DNA from: a virus
IMG/VR virus record: IMGVR_UViG_3300027770_002896
Coordinates: 1-37,901 of that record
Length of the DNA: 37,901 nt
Reading direction: 5' to 3' (one strand)
This document shows positions 1-7,904 of this stretch, piece by piece; within the stretch, counting starts at the first letter, position 1; each line of letters begins with the position of its first letter. The notes beneath the pieces were generated by a model, which saw nothing but the letters and a program-made list of their open reading frames with translations, ran no database searches and was not told the origin of the DNA. The position numbers were made by a program, and so were the translations under genes.

Positions 1-2
1 CA

Positions 3-491
3 CAACTGATTAAGGGTGCTTTTAGAATGTTGACTCTTAAGTTGGGTCAGGCAAATATTCCTATGATAGTCACCAATCACACATATGAAAGTATGAGTCT
101 TTATGGTGGTAAGCAAATGTCAGGTGGATCTGGATTGCAATATGCATCATCTACAATCGTATACTTATCAAAGTCAAAAGAAAAAGATGGAACAGAAGTT
201 ATAGGAAATATTATCAAAGCAACAACAAAGAAATCAAGATTAAGTAAAGAAAACAAACAAGTTGAAATTCGGTTATTTTATGATGAACGTGGACTTGATA
301 AGTATTATGGATTACTTGAACTTGGTGAGATTGGTGGATTGTGGAAAAATGTCGCAGGACGTTATGAGATTGGTGGTAAAAAAATCTATGGTAAAGATAT
401 ATTAAAAGATGTAGACAAGTATTTTACTCCAGAAGTAATGCAAGCACTTGACGAAACTGCACAAAAAGAATATTCTTATGGAAGCTCTTAA
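3..491 (+). CDS. uvsX: UvsX RecA-like recombinase, C-terminal part
   Basis: This is the 3' end of a gene that begins before the window; the frame is open from base 3. UvsX is the T4 RecA/Rad51-type strand-exchange protein, which forms filaments on ssDNA for recombination-dependent replication. The visible segment has the RecA-core end (FGQ/LGQ-type strand, then IPMIVTNHTYES and a glycine-rich GGKQMSGGSG loop, then a hydrophobic strand) and a charged C-terminal tail. The Walker A part lies outside the window. The gene directly precedes an oxygenase and the gp41 helicase, so it sits in a replication block. The call relies on the RecA-like core and this synteny. The internal ATG at 27 is not a credible start. 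Confidence 0.85.
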   Translation, partial: QLIKGAFRMLTLKLGQANIPMIVTNHTYESMSLYGGKQMSGGSGLQYASSTIVYLSKSKEKDGTEVIGNIIKATTKKSRLSKENKQVEIRLFYDERGLDKYYGLLELGEIGGLWKNVAGRYEIGGKKIYGKDILKDVDKYFTPEVMQALDETAQKEYSYGSS

Positions 492-1035
492 TGGATTAGT
501 TCAAGTATATGAGAATGCATTAGAAGAAAATGTATGTGATTTTTTGATTGATATGTTCGAAGAACATTCAAATAAACAAGAACGTATAGAAAATGAAAGA
601 AAACCAAACTTTACTCAATTTAATCTTACAGAAAATTGTAAATTAACAAAAGAGATTGAGCAAGTTCACAATCATCTTATTCAAAAAACATTTCAATATC
701 GCAACGAATATTACGAAATGGTAGACAGAAGAGTTTTTCCAAAAGAACACGCATTTGAGCAATTTCGAATTAAACGTTATAATGATGATGGAAATGATGA
801 GTTTGATACTCACGTAGATGTGGTTGATTATGAAACCGCAAGAAGATTTTTATCTTTTATGTGGTATCTTAATGATGTCGAAGAAGGAGGAGAAACAAAA
901 TTTTTAAATATGATGGTCAATCCAAAGAAAGGAAATCTTCTGGTTTTTCCTCCACTTTGGATGTTTCCACATTCTGGACTAATTCCAATTAGTTCGCCAA
1001 AATATATTATTAGTACGTATTTACATTATAAGTAA
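478..1035 (+). CDS. 2OG-Fe(II) oxygenase (prolyl 4-hydroxylase-like)
   Basis: The 185-residue protein resembles phage 2-oxoglutarate/Fe(II) dioxygenases, which hydroxylate proteins, nucleic acids or small molecules. The iron-binding HxD lies in DTHVDVVD, the distal His in FPHSG, and a downstream Lys (SPKYIIST) sits where the family binds 2-oxoglutarate. The WYLNDVEEGGETKF stretch is typical of the P4H-like group. I chose the ATG at 478, which overlaps the end of uvsX by 14 bases; a TTG at 448 would add 10 residues but is a poorer start. The stop overlaps the helicase start (TAATG), so the two are probably co-translated. The substrate is unknown. Confidence 0.85.
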   Translation: MEALNGLVQVYENALEENVCDFLIDMFEEHSNKQERIENERKPNFTQFNLTENCKLTKEIEQVHNHLIQKTFQYRNEYYEMVDRRVFPKEHAFEQFRIKRYNDDGNDEFDTHVDVVDYETARRFLSFMWYLNDVEEGGETKFLNMMVNPKKGNLLVFPPLWMFPHSGLIPISSPKYIISTYLHYK

Positions 1036-2411
1036 TGGAAAAAATTGAAACTACTATTCTTCGCAATCTTCTTTTTAATAATGAATATTGCAGAAAAGTA
1101 TTGCCTTTTATTAAAACGGAGTATTTTGAAAACCTTCACGAGAAAGTAGTTTTTGAAGAGATTTGTAAGTTTATTGTTGCTTATGAAGAACTTGCTACTA
1201 AAGAAGTTCTTTTAATTGAAACTGAAAAAAGAACAGATATTACAGAGGATACTTACAAAACTATTTGTGATTATGTTTCAAAACTTGATGATGGACACGC
1301 AGATTTAGAATGGGTAACTGATACTACCGAAAAATGGTGTCGTGATAGAGCAATTTATCTTGCTTTGATGGAAAGTATCAAAATTGCTGATGGTCAAGAT
1401 GAAAAGAAAAACAGAGATGCAATTCCAAGTATTCTTCAAGAAGCATTAGCAGTTGGTTTTGATAATAATGTTGGGCACGATTATCTAAATGATTTTGAGA
1501 AACGTTATGATTTTTATCACAAAAAACAAGAAAAAATACCATTTGATTTAGATTATTTCAATAAGATTACCAAAGGTGGTATACCAAATAAAACACTCAA
1601 TATCGCTCTTGCCGGAACTGGTGTTGGCAAATCTTTGTTTATGTGCCACGTTGCTGCTTCTGTTCTTTTACAAGGAAAGAATGTTCTTTATATAACTCTT
1701 GAAATGTCAGAAGAAAAGATTGCCGAACGTATTGATGCAAATCTTTTAAATATTAATATCAAAGATATTGAAACACTTCCAAAAATAATGTTTGAAAGTA
1801 AAGTAAATGCTATTGCAAAGAAAACACAAGGAACTTTAATCATTAAAGAATATCCAACTGCTTCAGCACATTCGGGACATTTTAGAGCATTATTAAATGA
1901 ACTGCAATTGAAAAAATCATTTCGTCCTGATATTATTTTTATTGATTATTTAAATATTTGTGCTTCTTCAAGATATAAAGGTAATCTTTCGGTTAATTCT
2001 TATTCTTATATTAAATCAATTGCTGAAGAATTAAGAGGGCTTGCGGTAGAAATGAATGTTCCTATTTTTAGTGCAACACAAACTACTCGTAGTGGTTCTA
2101 CAAATTCTGATCCAGATTTGACTGATACTAGTGAGTCTTTTGGTCTTCCTGCGACTGCTGACCTTATGTTTGCTTTGATTTCTACCGAAGAATTAGAACA
2201 ATTGGGACAGATTATGGTAAAGCAACTTAAGAACAGATATAATGACCCAACATCCAATAAAAGATTTGTTGTTGGAATAGATAGAGCAAAGATGAAACTT
2301 TATGATGTAGAACAAAACGCTCAAGATGGTATACTTGACGCTGGTAAAGATGAAGAGTATAATGATGAAGAAAAGAAACCTAAAAAATCATTTGAGGGAT
2401 TTAAATTCTAA
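1035..2411 (+). CDS. 41: Replicative DNA helicase gp41 (DnaB family)
   Basis: This 458-residue protein matches the size and layout of T4 gp41, the hexameric 5'-3' helicase that unwinds the fork and works with the gp61 primase. An N-terminal helical domain (about 1-150) precedes the RecA-like core. Walker A is GTGVGKS at 194-200 and Walker B is IIFIDY at about 300-305. The YITLEMSEEKIAERIDAN segment is the DnaB-type motif after Walker A. The acidic/lysine-rich tail is phage-typical. Its start overlaps the oxygenase stop by one base. The matching primase lies about 5.5 kb downstream. Confidence 0.93.
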   Translation: MEKIETTILRNLLFNNEYCRKVLPFIKTEYFENLHEKVVFEEICKFIVAYEELATKEVLLIETEKRTDITEDTYKTICDYVSKLDDGHADLEWVTDTTEKWCRDRAIYLALMESIKIADGQDEKKNRDAIPSILQEALAVGFDNNVGHDYLNDFEKRYDFYHKKQEKIPFDLDYFNKITKGGIPNKTLNIALAGTGVGKSLFMCHVAASVLLQGKNVLYITLEMSEEKIAERIDANLLNINIKDIETLPKIMFESKVNAIAKKTQGTLIIKEYPTASAHSGHFRALLNELQLKKSFRPDIIFIDYLNICASSRYKGNLSVNSYSYIKSIAEELRGLAVEMNVPIFSATQTTRSGSTNSDPDLTDTSESFGLPATADLMFALISTEELEQLGQIMVKQLKNRYNDPTSNKRFVVGIDRAKMKLYDVEQNAQDGILDAGKDEEYNDEEKKPKKSFEGFKF

Positions 2412-2412
2412 T

Positions 2413-2823
2413 ATGACCCAAGTTATTGATACAAAAAAATATATTGAGTTCGTTCGTGAAACTACAAGTAAAGCAAGTAGTGATTTTCCTTCTTTGCTTT
2501 CTCGTCTAACTGAATTGGAAATTGGAGATGCAGATGTCCCTCGTCTTATGACTGCTGCATTTGGAGTGAGTGCCGAGGCAGGAGAACTTGTAGAAATTAT
2601 AAAAAAAATATTCTTGCAAGGAAAGCCATATAATGAAGAAAATATCATCCATATGAAAAAAGAGGCAGGAGATATTCTCTGGTATATGTCTCAACTTTGC
2701 ATTGCTCTTGATACTACTTTTGAAGAATTGATGGAAATTAATTACCAAAAACTATCAGCAAGATATCCAGAAGGAACTTTTGATATTCATCGTAGTGAAA
2801 ATAGAGTAGAGGGGGATTTGTAA
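2413..2823 (+). CDS. mazG: MazG-like nucleotide pyrophosphohydrolase
   Basis: The 136-residue all-alpha protein carries the MazG metal-binding pattern: EAGEL in the first helix, then KKEAGDILWYM (ExxD) in the second. MazG enzymes hydrolyse NTPs or alarmones to monophosphates. Cyanophage MazG is widely discussed as altering host (p)ppGpp or dNTP pools, but that role is not visible here. I chose the ATG at 2413, one base after the gp41 stop, instead of an upstream start inside gp41. The gene ends just before a strong terminator, closing the uvsX-gp41-mazG unit. Confidence 0.9.
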   Translation: MTQVIDTKKYIEFVRETTSKASSDFPSLLSRLTELEIGDADVPRLMTAAFGVSAEAGELVEIIKKIFLQGKPYNEENIIHMKKEAGDILWYMSQLCIALDTTFEELMEINYQKLSARYPEGTFDIHRSENRVEGDL

Positions 2824-2830
2824 AACATAC

Positions 2831-2862
2831 ACTCTCTCCTCTTTTGGGGAGAGTTTTTTTTT
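2831..2862 (+). terminator. Rho-independent terminator after mazG
   Basis: A 9-bp stem (2831-2839 with 2846-2854, one G-T pair) with a 6-nt loop is followed by an uninterrupted T run to 2862. It separates the replication genes from the late unit that follows. Confidence 0.88.
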
Positions 2863-2869
2863 ATAAATA
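2862..2869 (+). promoter_or_regulatory. T4-type late promoter (TATAAATA)
   Basis: This is an exact match to the T4 late -10 box TATAAATA, read by a gp55-type sigma factor. It lies directly after a terminator and 35 bases before the next start codon, as expected for a late gene. Confidence 0.75.
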
Positions 2870-2903
2870 TAAGAAAATAAGGTAGAGTAGGATATTTTTT
2901 TAT

Positions 2904-3131
2904 ATGAAAACTTTTAAAATATTTTTAGAGAATGCAGCAGAAAATCTTGCAGCACTAAGAGCAAAAAGCGAAAATCGTAAACAAGAACTAATGCAACAAA
3001 TTGCTACTCAAAGACAACAAAAAAAAGAAGATGAAGAATTAGAAAATACAATAAACAGAGAAATTGAAGAAAGAGAAAAAGCAAAAACAAATAAAAGAAA
3101 ACCCACAAAATTAGAAGACAAAAAAAGATAA
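2904..3131 (+). CDS. Small charged late protein with capsid-targeting-like start
   Basis: The 75-residue protein is highly charged and probably helical (EEREKAKTNKRKP tail), with no recognised domain. It begins MKTFKIFLENA, which lines up with the T4 internal-protein leader MKTYQEFIAEA, although the processing Glu at position 10 is Asn. It is preceded by a perfect late promoter, so it is likely expressed with virion genes. A small internal or scaffold-associated protein is the best guess; the function is unknown. Confidence 0.6.
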   Translation: MKTFKIFLENAAENLAALRAKSENRKQELMQQIATQRQQKKEDEELENTINREIEEREKAKTNKRKPTKLEDKKR

Positions 3132-3139
3132 GATAAATA
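3132..3139 (+). promoter_or_regulatory. Probable late promoter (GATAAATA)
   Basis: GATAAATA matches the late box NATAAATA and lies 20 bases upstream of the ATG at 3159. It overlaps the end of the preceding small gene. Confidence 0.6.
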
Positions 3140-3158
3140 ACTAGAAAACCTAGTATAA

Positions 3159-4352
3159 ATGAAGACATTTGTCCAATTCATCAAAGAAGCCACAGAAACC
3201 CTTGCATCTACTGAAGCAAAGAATAGAGGTCTTGTGGGTGATGGACACGGGGATTGGTTTGATAAGCAAGGGAAGTTAATAGCAAAAACAGTTGGCGGAA
3301 AGTTAAAATATTTTGGACAAGGTGAGAAAAAACAACAACCAGAAGTATCAGTAAAACAAAAAGTATCAACACAACAAGCAACACCTACAACACAACAAGG
3401 ACAAGTAGGACAGCAGGAAACCCAAGAGGAGCAACCAAATGGGATTGTAATTTTACTTGGTAGATTTAATCCTCCATCCAAAAATCACGAAGCATTATTA
3501 GCAGCAGGTTATAATCAATCAATAAGAAAAAAATATGAATATCGTATCTATCCAAGTCGTATTCAGGATGGAGATTTAAATCCACTCAATCCACAATTAA
3601 AGATTTCATATATGAAATCTATGTTCTCCAAGTATGCAGATTATATTGTAGATAGTGATAATATTAAAACTATTTTTGATGTTTTAAGTTCTGTTTATAA
3701 TGATGGTTATACTGATGTAGTAATTGTAACAGGGCAAGATAGACTTGGAGAATTTCAAAGTTTAGCACATAAAGGTGAAGGTCAAAATTATCAGTTCAAT
3801 AATATCGAAGTAGTTTCGTCTGGTGTAAAGGACCCTGATAGTGATGTAGAAACTGCTGGTTCTTCGTCAATGATGAGAACTGCTGCTGCACTTGGTGATT
3901 ATGAAAAGTTTTCTGCTGGATTGCCACCATCTATGAAGATGGGCGAAAAACAAGAAATGTTTAATACTTTATCAAAATCAATTAAGGTAACAGAAAATAC
4001 ACAACTTTGGAAAATTGCACCAGAATTGGATATTAGCGGATTGAGGCAAGATTATAAAAATAATGGTCTTTTTGATGTTGGAGCATTAGTCGAAAATCAA
4101 AATACTGGATTGATTGGAAGAATACTTCGTCGTGGTGCAAATCATTTAATTTGCGTAACGAAAGAAGGTGTAATGTTTAAGAGTTGGTTAAAAGATTTGA
4201 GAGAAGTATATGAAGTTGGAACTTGCTCTTACCGAGCACACGCACAATCAATTACACCAGGCCAACCAGTAGTTTCTTTTACGGATGTAGAGATTAAAGA
4301 AACAATACCAAAGAAAAATATAAATATCAATAAAGCAGCAAAAGTAAAATGA
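3159..4352 (+). CDS. Virion/internal protein with nucleotidyltransferase-like domain
   Basis: The 397-residue protein begins MKTFVQFIKEA, nearly the T4 capsid-targeting sequence, with an IKE/A cleavage-type site after Glu10. Residues 24-53 carry a VGDGHGDWFD...AKTVGGKLKYF element, then a Gln-rich linker (57-92). Residues 96-270 look like an HxGH-family nucleotidyltransferase: GRFNPPSKNH at 101-110 and SSSMMR at 235-240 (compare ISSTxxR). The first His of HxGH is replaced by Ser, so activity is uncertain. Residues about 306-350 resemble a small beta-barrel (KOW/SH3-like). The next gene overlaps by ATGA. A packaged internal protein with an enzyme-like domain is my inference. Confidence 0.7.
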   Translation: MKTFVQFIKEATETLASTEAKNRGLVGDGHGDWFDKQGKLIAKTVGGKLKYFGQGEKKQQPEVSVKQKVSTQQATPTTQQGQVGQQETQEEQPNGIVILLGRFNPPSKNHEALLAAGYNQSIRKKYEYRIYPSRIQDGDLNPLNPQLKISYMKSMFSKYADYIVDSDNIKTIFDVLSSVYNDGYTDVVIVTGQDRLGEFQSLAHKGEGQNYQFNNIEVVSSGVKDPDSDVETAGSSSMMRTAAALGDYEKFSAGLPPSMKMGEKQEMFNTLSKSIKVTENTQLWKIAPELDISGLRQDYKNNGLFDVGALVENQNTGLIGRILRRGANHLICVTKEGVMFKSWLKDLREVYEVGTCSYRAHAQSITPGQPVVSFTDVEIKETIPKKNININKAAKVK

Positions 4353-5428
4353 GAACTTGGAAGGAAGTTATACAAGAAGCAAGTGCTACTGAAATTAAAA
4401 GAGCAGGAGAAGCAGCATTACGAGATGAAAGAAATAAAAATAAAGCAGAAAAAATAACAAAAGGCAAATCTTCTTATCAGGATTATTTGGAAAAACAACT
4501 TGCATTTAAAAAGGACAAATACGAAGCACAAAAAAAAGCACAAATTGAAAGAGCGAAAGAAAAAAATGTCCAAGGACCTTTAGATCAAGCAAAGGCGTCA
4601 CTTAAAGGAATTCAAACCCAAACTATTTCGGACAAAGATAAGGAAGGCACGGCATATTCTAAACTTATGGGAAATGTTGGTTCTACTGCTGTTGGAGTTG
4701 GTGGTGCTGTATTTCACGGTATAAGAGCATTAGCAGCAAGAAAAAAAGCAGAAACAAAAGCAAAGGAGAAACAACAAGAAAAAAGAGAAAGAAAAGCAGC
4801 TGGAAGACCACCTGGAAAAACTGAAAAAAAAGAAAATCCTTCACCCGAAGCACCAACTGCTAAAACAGAAAAATCACAAGAACAACCAAAATTACTTGTT
4901 CCATCTACAAAAAGACTTCCTCCATCTGGAGGTACTGGTGGTCGTGGTGCTAAAAAGCAAACACTTGGACAAAGAGCAAGAAATAATCCAGCAATTAAAG
5001 CAGGATTAATTACTCAACGTATGGAAAGTTATTCTAATTGGAGAGAAGAACTTTTAATTGAAGTAGACGAAAAAGATAAAGGAAAAAAAGAAAAAATTAT
5101 AGATGTGATGAAAGGAAAAAATACAATCATTATCAATCCAGAAGATAAAAAGGTAAATGAAGAATCTGCTGCTTGGCAAAGAAAGGAGGGAAAGAATCCA
5201 GAAGGTGGATTAAATGCAAAAGGAATTGCGTCTTATCGTAAAGAAAATCCTGGTTCAAAACTCTCTCTTGCTGTGACTACTCCACCATCAAAACTTAAAA
5301 AAGGTAGTAAAGCAGCAAATCGTAGAAAGTCTTTTTGTGCTCGTATGGGAGGAATGCCTGGACCTATGAAAGACGAAAAAGGTCGCCCAACCAGAAAGGC
5401 ATTAGCATTAAGAAAGTGGAATTGTTAA
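4349..5428 (+). CDS. Probable virion protein with DUF6321-like C-terminus
   Basis: The 359-residue, very Lys/Ala-rich protein starts MRTWKEVIQEA, with an IQE/A processing-type site after Glu10, as in T4 internal proteins. The middle is a low-complexity basic region with a short Gly/Ala-rich hydrophobic segment (GSTAVGVGGAVFHG). The C-terminal ~90 residues (AAWQRKEGKNPEGGLNAKG ... RKSFCARMGGM ... LRKWNC) match a conserved module of phage virion proteins that I recall as DUF6321. It overlaps the preceding gene by ATGA. The high positive charge would suit DNA association inside the capsid; that is inference. Confidence 0.72.
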   Translation: MRTWKEVIQEASATEIKRAGEAALRDERNKNKAEKITKGKSSYQDYLEKQLAFKKDKYEAQKKAQIERAKEKNVQGPLDQAKASLKGIQTQTISDKDKEGTAYSKLMGNVGSTAVGVGGAVFHGIRALAARKKAETKAKEKQQEKRERKAAGRPPGKTEKKENPSPEAPTAKTEKSQEQPKLLVPSTKRLPPSGGTGGRGAKKQTLGQRARNNPAIKAGLITQRMESYSNWREELLIEVDEKDKGKKEKIIDVMKGKNTIIINPEDKKVNEESAAWQRKEGKNPEGGLNAKGIASYRKENPGSKLSLAVTTPPSKLKKGSKAANRRKSFCARMGGMPGPMKDEKGRPTRKALALRKWNC

Positions 5429-5452
5429 ATTGTGGTAAAATAGATAAATAAA

Positions 5453-5460
5453 ATAGGAAC
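5453..5460 (+). promoter_or_regulatory. Probable late promoter (GATAAATA)
   Basis: GATAAATA lies in the 51-base gap after the DUF6321-like gene, 20 bases before the next ATG, which has its own AGAGG ribosome site. Confidence 0.6.
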
Positions 5461-5479
5461 ATTTCACCTAGAGGTTATT

Positions 5480-5665
5480 ATGTCAGTCGCAATCGTATGG
5501 GCATGGGTATCAGCTAATCAAGCACTTTTAGCAACTGTATTATTTGCAGTTTCGGAAGCACTTGGAGCAAATCCAAAAGTCAAGGCTAACGGTATTCTTT
5601 CACTTATCATTATTCAGGCACAAAATGCTTTGAAAGCAAAAGGCGCAAAAGACATTACTCCTTGA
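5480..5665 (+). CDS. Small hydrophobic protein, unknown function
   Basis: The 61-residue protein has one clear hydrophobic segment at the N-terminus (about 3-28: VAIVWAWVSANQALLATVLF) and an amphipathic Ala/Lys-rich C-terminal half. It has a good ribosome site (AGAGG) and a late promoter upstream, so it is probably expressed late. A membrane-associated or holin-like role is conceivable from size and hydrophobicity, but no family was recognised. Confidence 0.6.
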   Translation: MSVAIVWAWVSANQALLATVLFAVSEALGANPKVKANGILSLIIIQAQNALKAKGAKDITP

Positions 5666-5700
5666 GAGTAATTATAAAAAAACTCAATTTATTAAATTAT

Positions 5701-5724
5701 AGTGAATTTTTCAAAAAATTCACT
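5701..5724 (+). repeat. AT-rich perfect hairpin
   Basis: A perfect 10-bp inverted repeat (5701-5710 with 5715-5724) with a 4-nt loop. It lacks the U run of a terminator and sits 20 bases before a genuine one. It may protect the 3' end of the mRNA, but no function is shown. Confidence 0.5.
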
Positions 5725-5743
5725 AAATATAAAATAGATTTAC

Positions 5744-5770
5744 TGGGGAGTAAATAACTCCCCATTTTTT
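5744..5770 (+). terminator. Rho-independent terminator
   Basis: An 8-bp perfect stem (5744-5751 with 5757-5764, core GGGGAGT/ACTCCCC), a 5-nt loop and six Ts. It ends the small hydrophobic-protein unit and abuts the next late promoter. Confidence 0.87.
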
Positions 5771-5777
5771 ATAAATA
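5770..5777 (+). promoter_or_regulatory. T4-type late promoter (TATAAATA)
   Basis: Perfect TATAAATA starting in the T run of the terminator, 36 bases before the ATG at 5806. The terminator-then-late-promoter arrangement recurs through the window. Confidence 0.75.
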
Positions 5778-5805
5778 CTTTTAGGAAAACTTACGGAAGA
5801 AAAGA

Positions 5806-6840
5806 ATGGCACTCTGGGGCATTTCAACAACAACCGAAACTGCGGCAAATAATTATAACATTCCAAAGTTTATGCACATCGTTGACAAAAACATTACAGG
5901 GCATAATGTTTTTGCTGATGGTCGAGGATGGATACACAGACACTACAAGAGTTCTGAAAACTCTGGAATTAGCACCAGGTATTATGATGAGGTTTTAGTT
6001 CCTGTTGCTGGTCTGAATACTGCTGGTAGTGGTTCTAATAGTACAGGACACGGAAATTCTACTCCAGTAGCAGTTTTCTTCGAAGATCCAAACAAGGCAT
6101 CACCAATCTCTGTTGGTGGTGGCGGAACTACCGGTATTGCTACTAATACTACTGGATATGTTCATCTTGTTTATAATGAACTGGTTTATGTTTCTGCCGG
6201 AGCAACAGTTAGAATTCGTACCTTTGATGCTAATAATGCAAATGAAAGCACTGCAATTGTTGGGACAGCAGCATCAGTTACACCTGGAGCACCAGTTGTT
6301 AATTATGTAAATGTCAATGGATTGACTGTTTTTACAAATTATAACGGACAGATTACAAATAGAGTAGCATTTGCCTTTACTTCACCAAGTACTGTTTTGA
6401 CTGCAAACGTTCCATTCACAACATCAGTAACTACGACAGGACAAACTGTTGCGATTGGTGGAACTAATATCTTTGTTGACTCAGTAACGGGTGTTTCTAT
6501 TGGAAGTTCACTTACAGTAGCAGGTAAACTTACAAATGTTTCTGTTGTTGCTGTTGGAACTACTTCTGTTCAAATTGGAACTGCAAGTACAATTTCTTCA
6601 ACAATTACTGCAGGACTTGGAGTTACATTTAGCACAAGAACAAATGCTACAAAGTTGTTTATTGATATGAGTAGAGGATTTATTGGTGTTGGTACTGATG
6701 GTGCAACTGGCGTTGGTATCATTAGCTCCTTTACTTCTGACATCATTCGTCAAATAGGCGGTGCTGGAACTTATCTTTCTTTACAAAAAGATGGAGTAAC
6801 TGCCGTTGGACTTGGAACAACTACATTAACAGTTAGATAA
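5806..6840 (+). CDS. Probable virion structural protein, beta-rich
   Basis: The 344-residue protein is rich in Thr, Gly, Val and Ser, with repeated beta-strand-like runs (TTGQTVAIGGTNIFVDS, GTTSVQIGTASTISS) typical of tail-fibre, decoration or neck-appendage proteins. The N-terminus MALWGISTTTET resembles the MALWG start of several marine myovirus virion proteins, as I recall them. A perfect late promoter precedes it. No enzymatic motif or transmembrane segment is seen. Its exact place in the particle cannot be told from sequence alone. Confidence 0.65.
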   Translation: MALWGISTTTETAANNYNIPKFMHIVDKNITGHNVFADGRGWIHRHYKSSENSGISTRYYDEVLVPVAGLNTAGSGSNSTGHGNSTPVAVFFEDPNKASPISVGGGGTTGIATNTTGYVHLVYNELVYVSAGATVRIRTFDANNANESTAIVGTAASVTPGAPVVNYVNVNGLTVFTNYNGQITNRVAFAFTSPSTVLTANVPFTTSVTTTGQTVAIGGTNIFVDSVTGVSIGSSLTVAGKLTNVSVVAVGTTSVQIGTASTISSTITAGLGVTFSTRTNATKLFIDMSRGFIGVGTDGATGVGIISSFTSDIIRQIGGAGTYLSLQKDGVTAVGLGTTTLTVR

Positions 6841-6848
6841 TATACAAT

Positions 6849-7220
6849 ATGAGATTTGATGAATTGAATGAAGAAAACTACATAATCTTTGCGATTAAAC
6901 ATTATGAAAATCCACAAGCAATTACGCAAGAGGATTTTTTTGAAGATATGAAAAGATTTAAGTGGATTAAACGACTTCTAAACAAATATAAAAATACCGG
7001 TGATTTAAATACTCATTTAATCATTAATCACTTTATGTCTCTTTATAATGTATTTGGAGAATCTACAACACCTTTATTGTTTTATAAAATTAATAAAGAA
7101 CTTTGGGGTGTTTTAAAGACTTTTGTTTTATATCTTGGAAGACTTCCAGAATATCCAAAAACTACAATACACGATATACCAGTAGACATAGAGTGTCTTA
7201 AGATTTTAAACTCAATCTAA
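6849..7220 (+). CDS. Conserved-looking phage protein, unknown function
   Basis: The 123-residue soluble protein is mostly alpha-helical by composition (EDFFEDMKRFKWIKRLLNKYK, then NHFMSLYNVFGE). It has no catalytic motif. It follows the structural gene after 8 bases and its stop overlaps the next start (TAATG), placing it in a late operon of five genes that runs into the primase. I do not recognise the family with confidence. Confidence 0.6.
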   Translation: MRFDELNEENYIIFAIKHYENPQAITQEDFFEDMKRFKWIKRLLNKYKNTGDLNTHLIINHFMSLYNVFGESTTPLLFYKINKELWGVLKTFVLYLGRLPEYPKTTIHDIPVDIECLKILNSI

Positions 7221-7432
7221 TGAAAGAAGAAGTTCTATTAAAGGTTATTAGTATTATTCGTAATCTTCGAGAAGACGGAATAATATCCTCTGGTGCGCCA
7301 ACAAATAATGCTTCAGGTGAAAATATTGCAGGTCTTCCTCCGGACAACCCACCAGTAGATTTAAGAAAAAAAAAATATAAAGGTATTCCATTTTTTTACA
7401 AAAATATCTTTAGGAGAAAGAAAAATGTTTAA
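7220..7432 (+). CDS. Small late protein, unknown function
   Basis: The 70-residue protein has a helical N-terminus (MKEEVLLKVISIIRNLRED), a Gly/Asn/Pro-rich middle (GAPTNNASGENIAGLPPDNP) and a basic tail ending in RRKKNV. The disordered middle and basic tail fit a small virion or internal protein, but nothing proves it. It is joined by TAATG to the upstream gene, and its end overlaps the next gene's start by 8 bases. Confidence 0.55.
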   Translation: MKEEVLLKVISIIRNLREDGIISSGAPTNNASGENIAGLPPDNPPVDLRKKKYKGIPFFYKNIFRRKKNV

Positions 7433-7904
7433 GCAAACTGGAGCATCAACTGATACTAAAGTTGCAGTTCTTGAAGAAAAAGTTTCTATCTATGAGCAAA
7501 TGATGAAAAAGATTGAAGATGCAATATACGCAATTAGTGAAACAAGTCAAGGTATTTCTAAAATGCTTGCAATACACGAAGAAAGACTAGAGCAAGGCAT
7601 AAGATCTGACGAAGTAATCATTAAAATGATCGATGATCTTAAAAAAACAGTAGAAGCAGAAGATGTCGATTTGAGTGATCGTATTGATGAAGTGATTGAA
7701 AGAGCACAAGAAAAAATAAATGAAATTGATAAAAAAGTAGAAGAAGTCAAAAAAGTCAAATGGATGGTGATTGGAATTGGCACTGCTATTGCGATTGTGG
7801 TAGCATCAGCAACATCATTAATGGGCGGTATATTGACACCTGATAATTTTGGATATAAGATAGAACAGAGAATAGTCCCAAATTCAGAAAACATTAAAAG
7901 ATGA
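7425..7904 (+). CDS. Coiled-coil protein with C-terminal membrane segment
   Basis: The 159-residue protein has a long heptad-like coiled coil (about residues 10-110, rich in E, K, I and L) followed by one hydrophobic segment (about 111-135: WMVIGIGTAIAIVVASATSLMGG) and a short tail. A strong AGGAG ribosome site lies 9 bases upstream. It overlaps the primase gene by ATGA. The topology (cytoplasmic coiled coil plus a tail anchor) could suit a membrane or lysis role; that is inference. Confidence 0.62.
   Translation: MFKQTGASTDTKVAVLEEKVSIYEQMMKKIEDAIYAISETSQGISKMLAIHEERLEQGIRSDEVIIKMIDDLKKTVEAEDVDLSDRIDEVIERAQEKINEIDKKVEEVKKVKWMVIGIGTAIAIVVASATSLMGGILTPDNFGYKIEQRIVPNSENIKR

Noticed and set aside
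3008-3481. Minus-strand open frame of 157 codons
   Set aside because: It is opposite two well-supported + strand genes, is Ser/Phe/Cys-rich low-complexity (a reverse reading of AT-rich Lys/Gln codons) and has no ribosome site or promoter.
5701-5724. The AT-rich hairpin as a terminator
   Set aside because: It has no U run after the stem; the true terminator is the G/C-rich one 20 bases further on.
6113-6310. Small + strand frame inside the beta-rich structural gene
   Set aside because: It lies wholly within a strong gene in another frame, with a hydrophobic shadow composition and no independent start signals.
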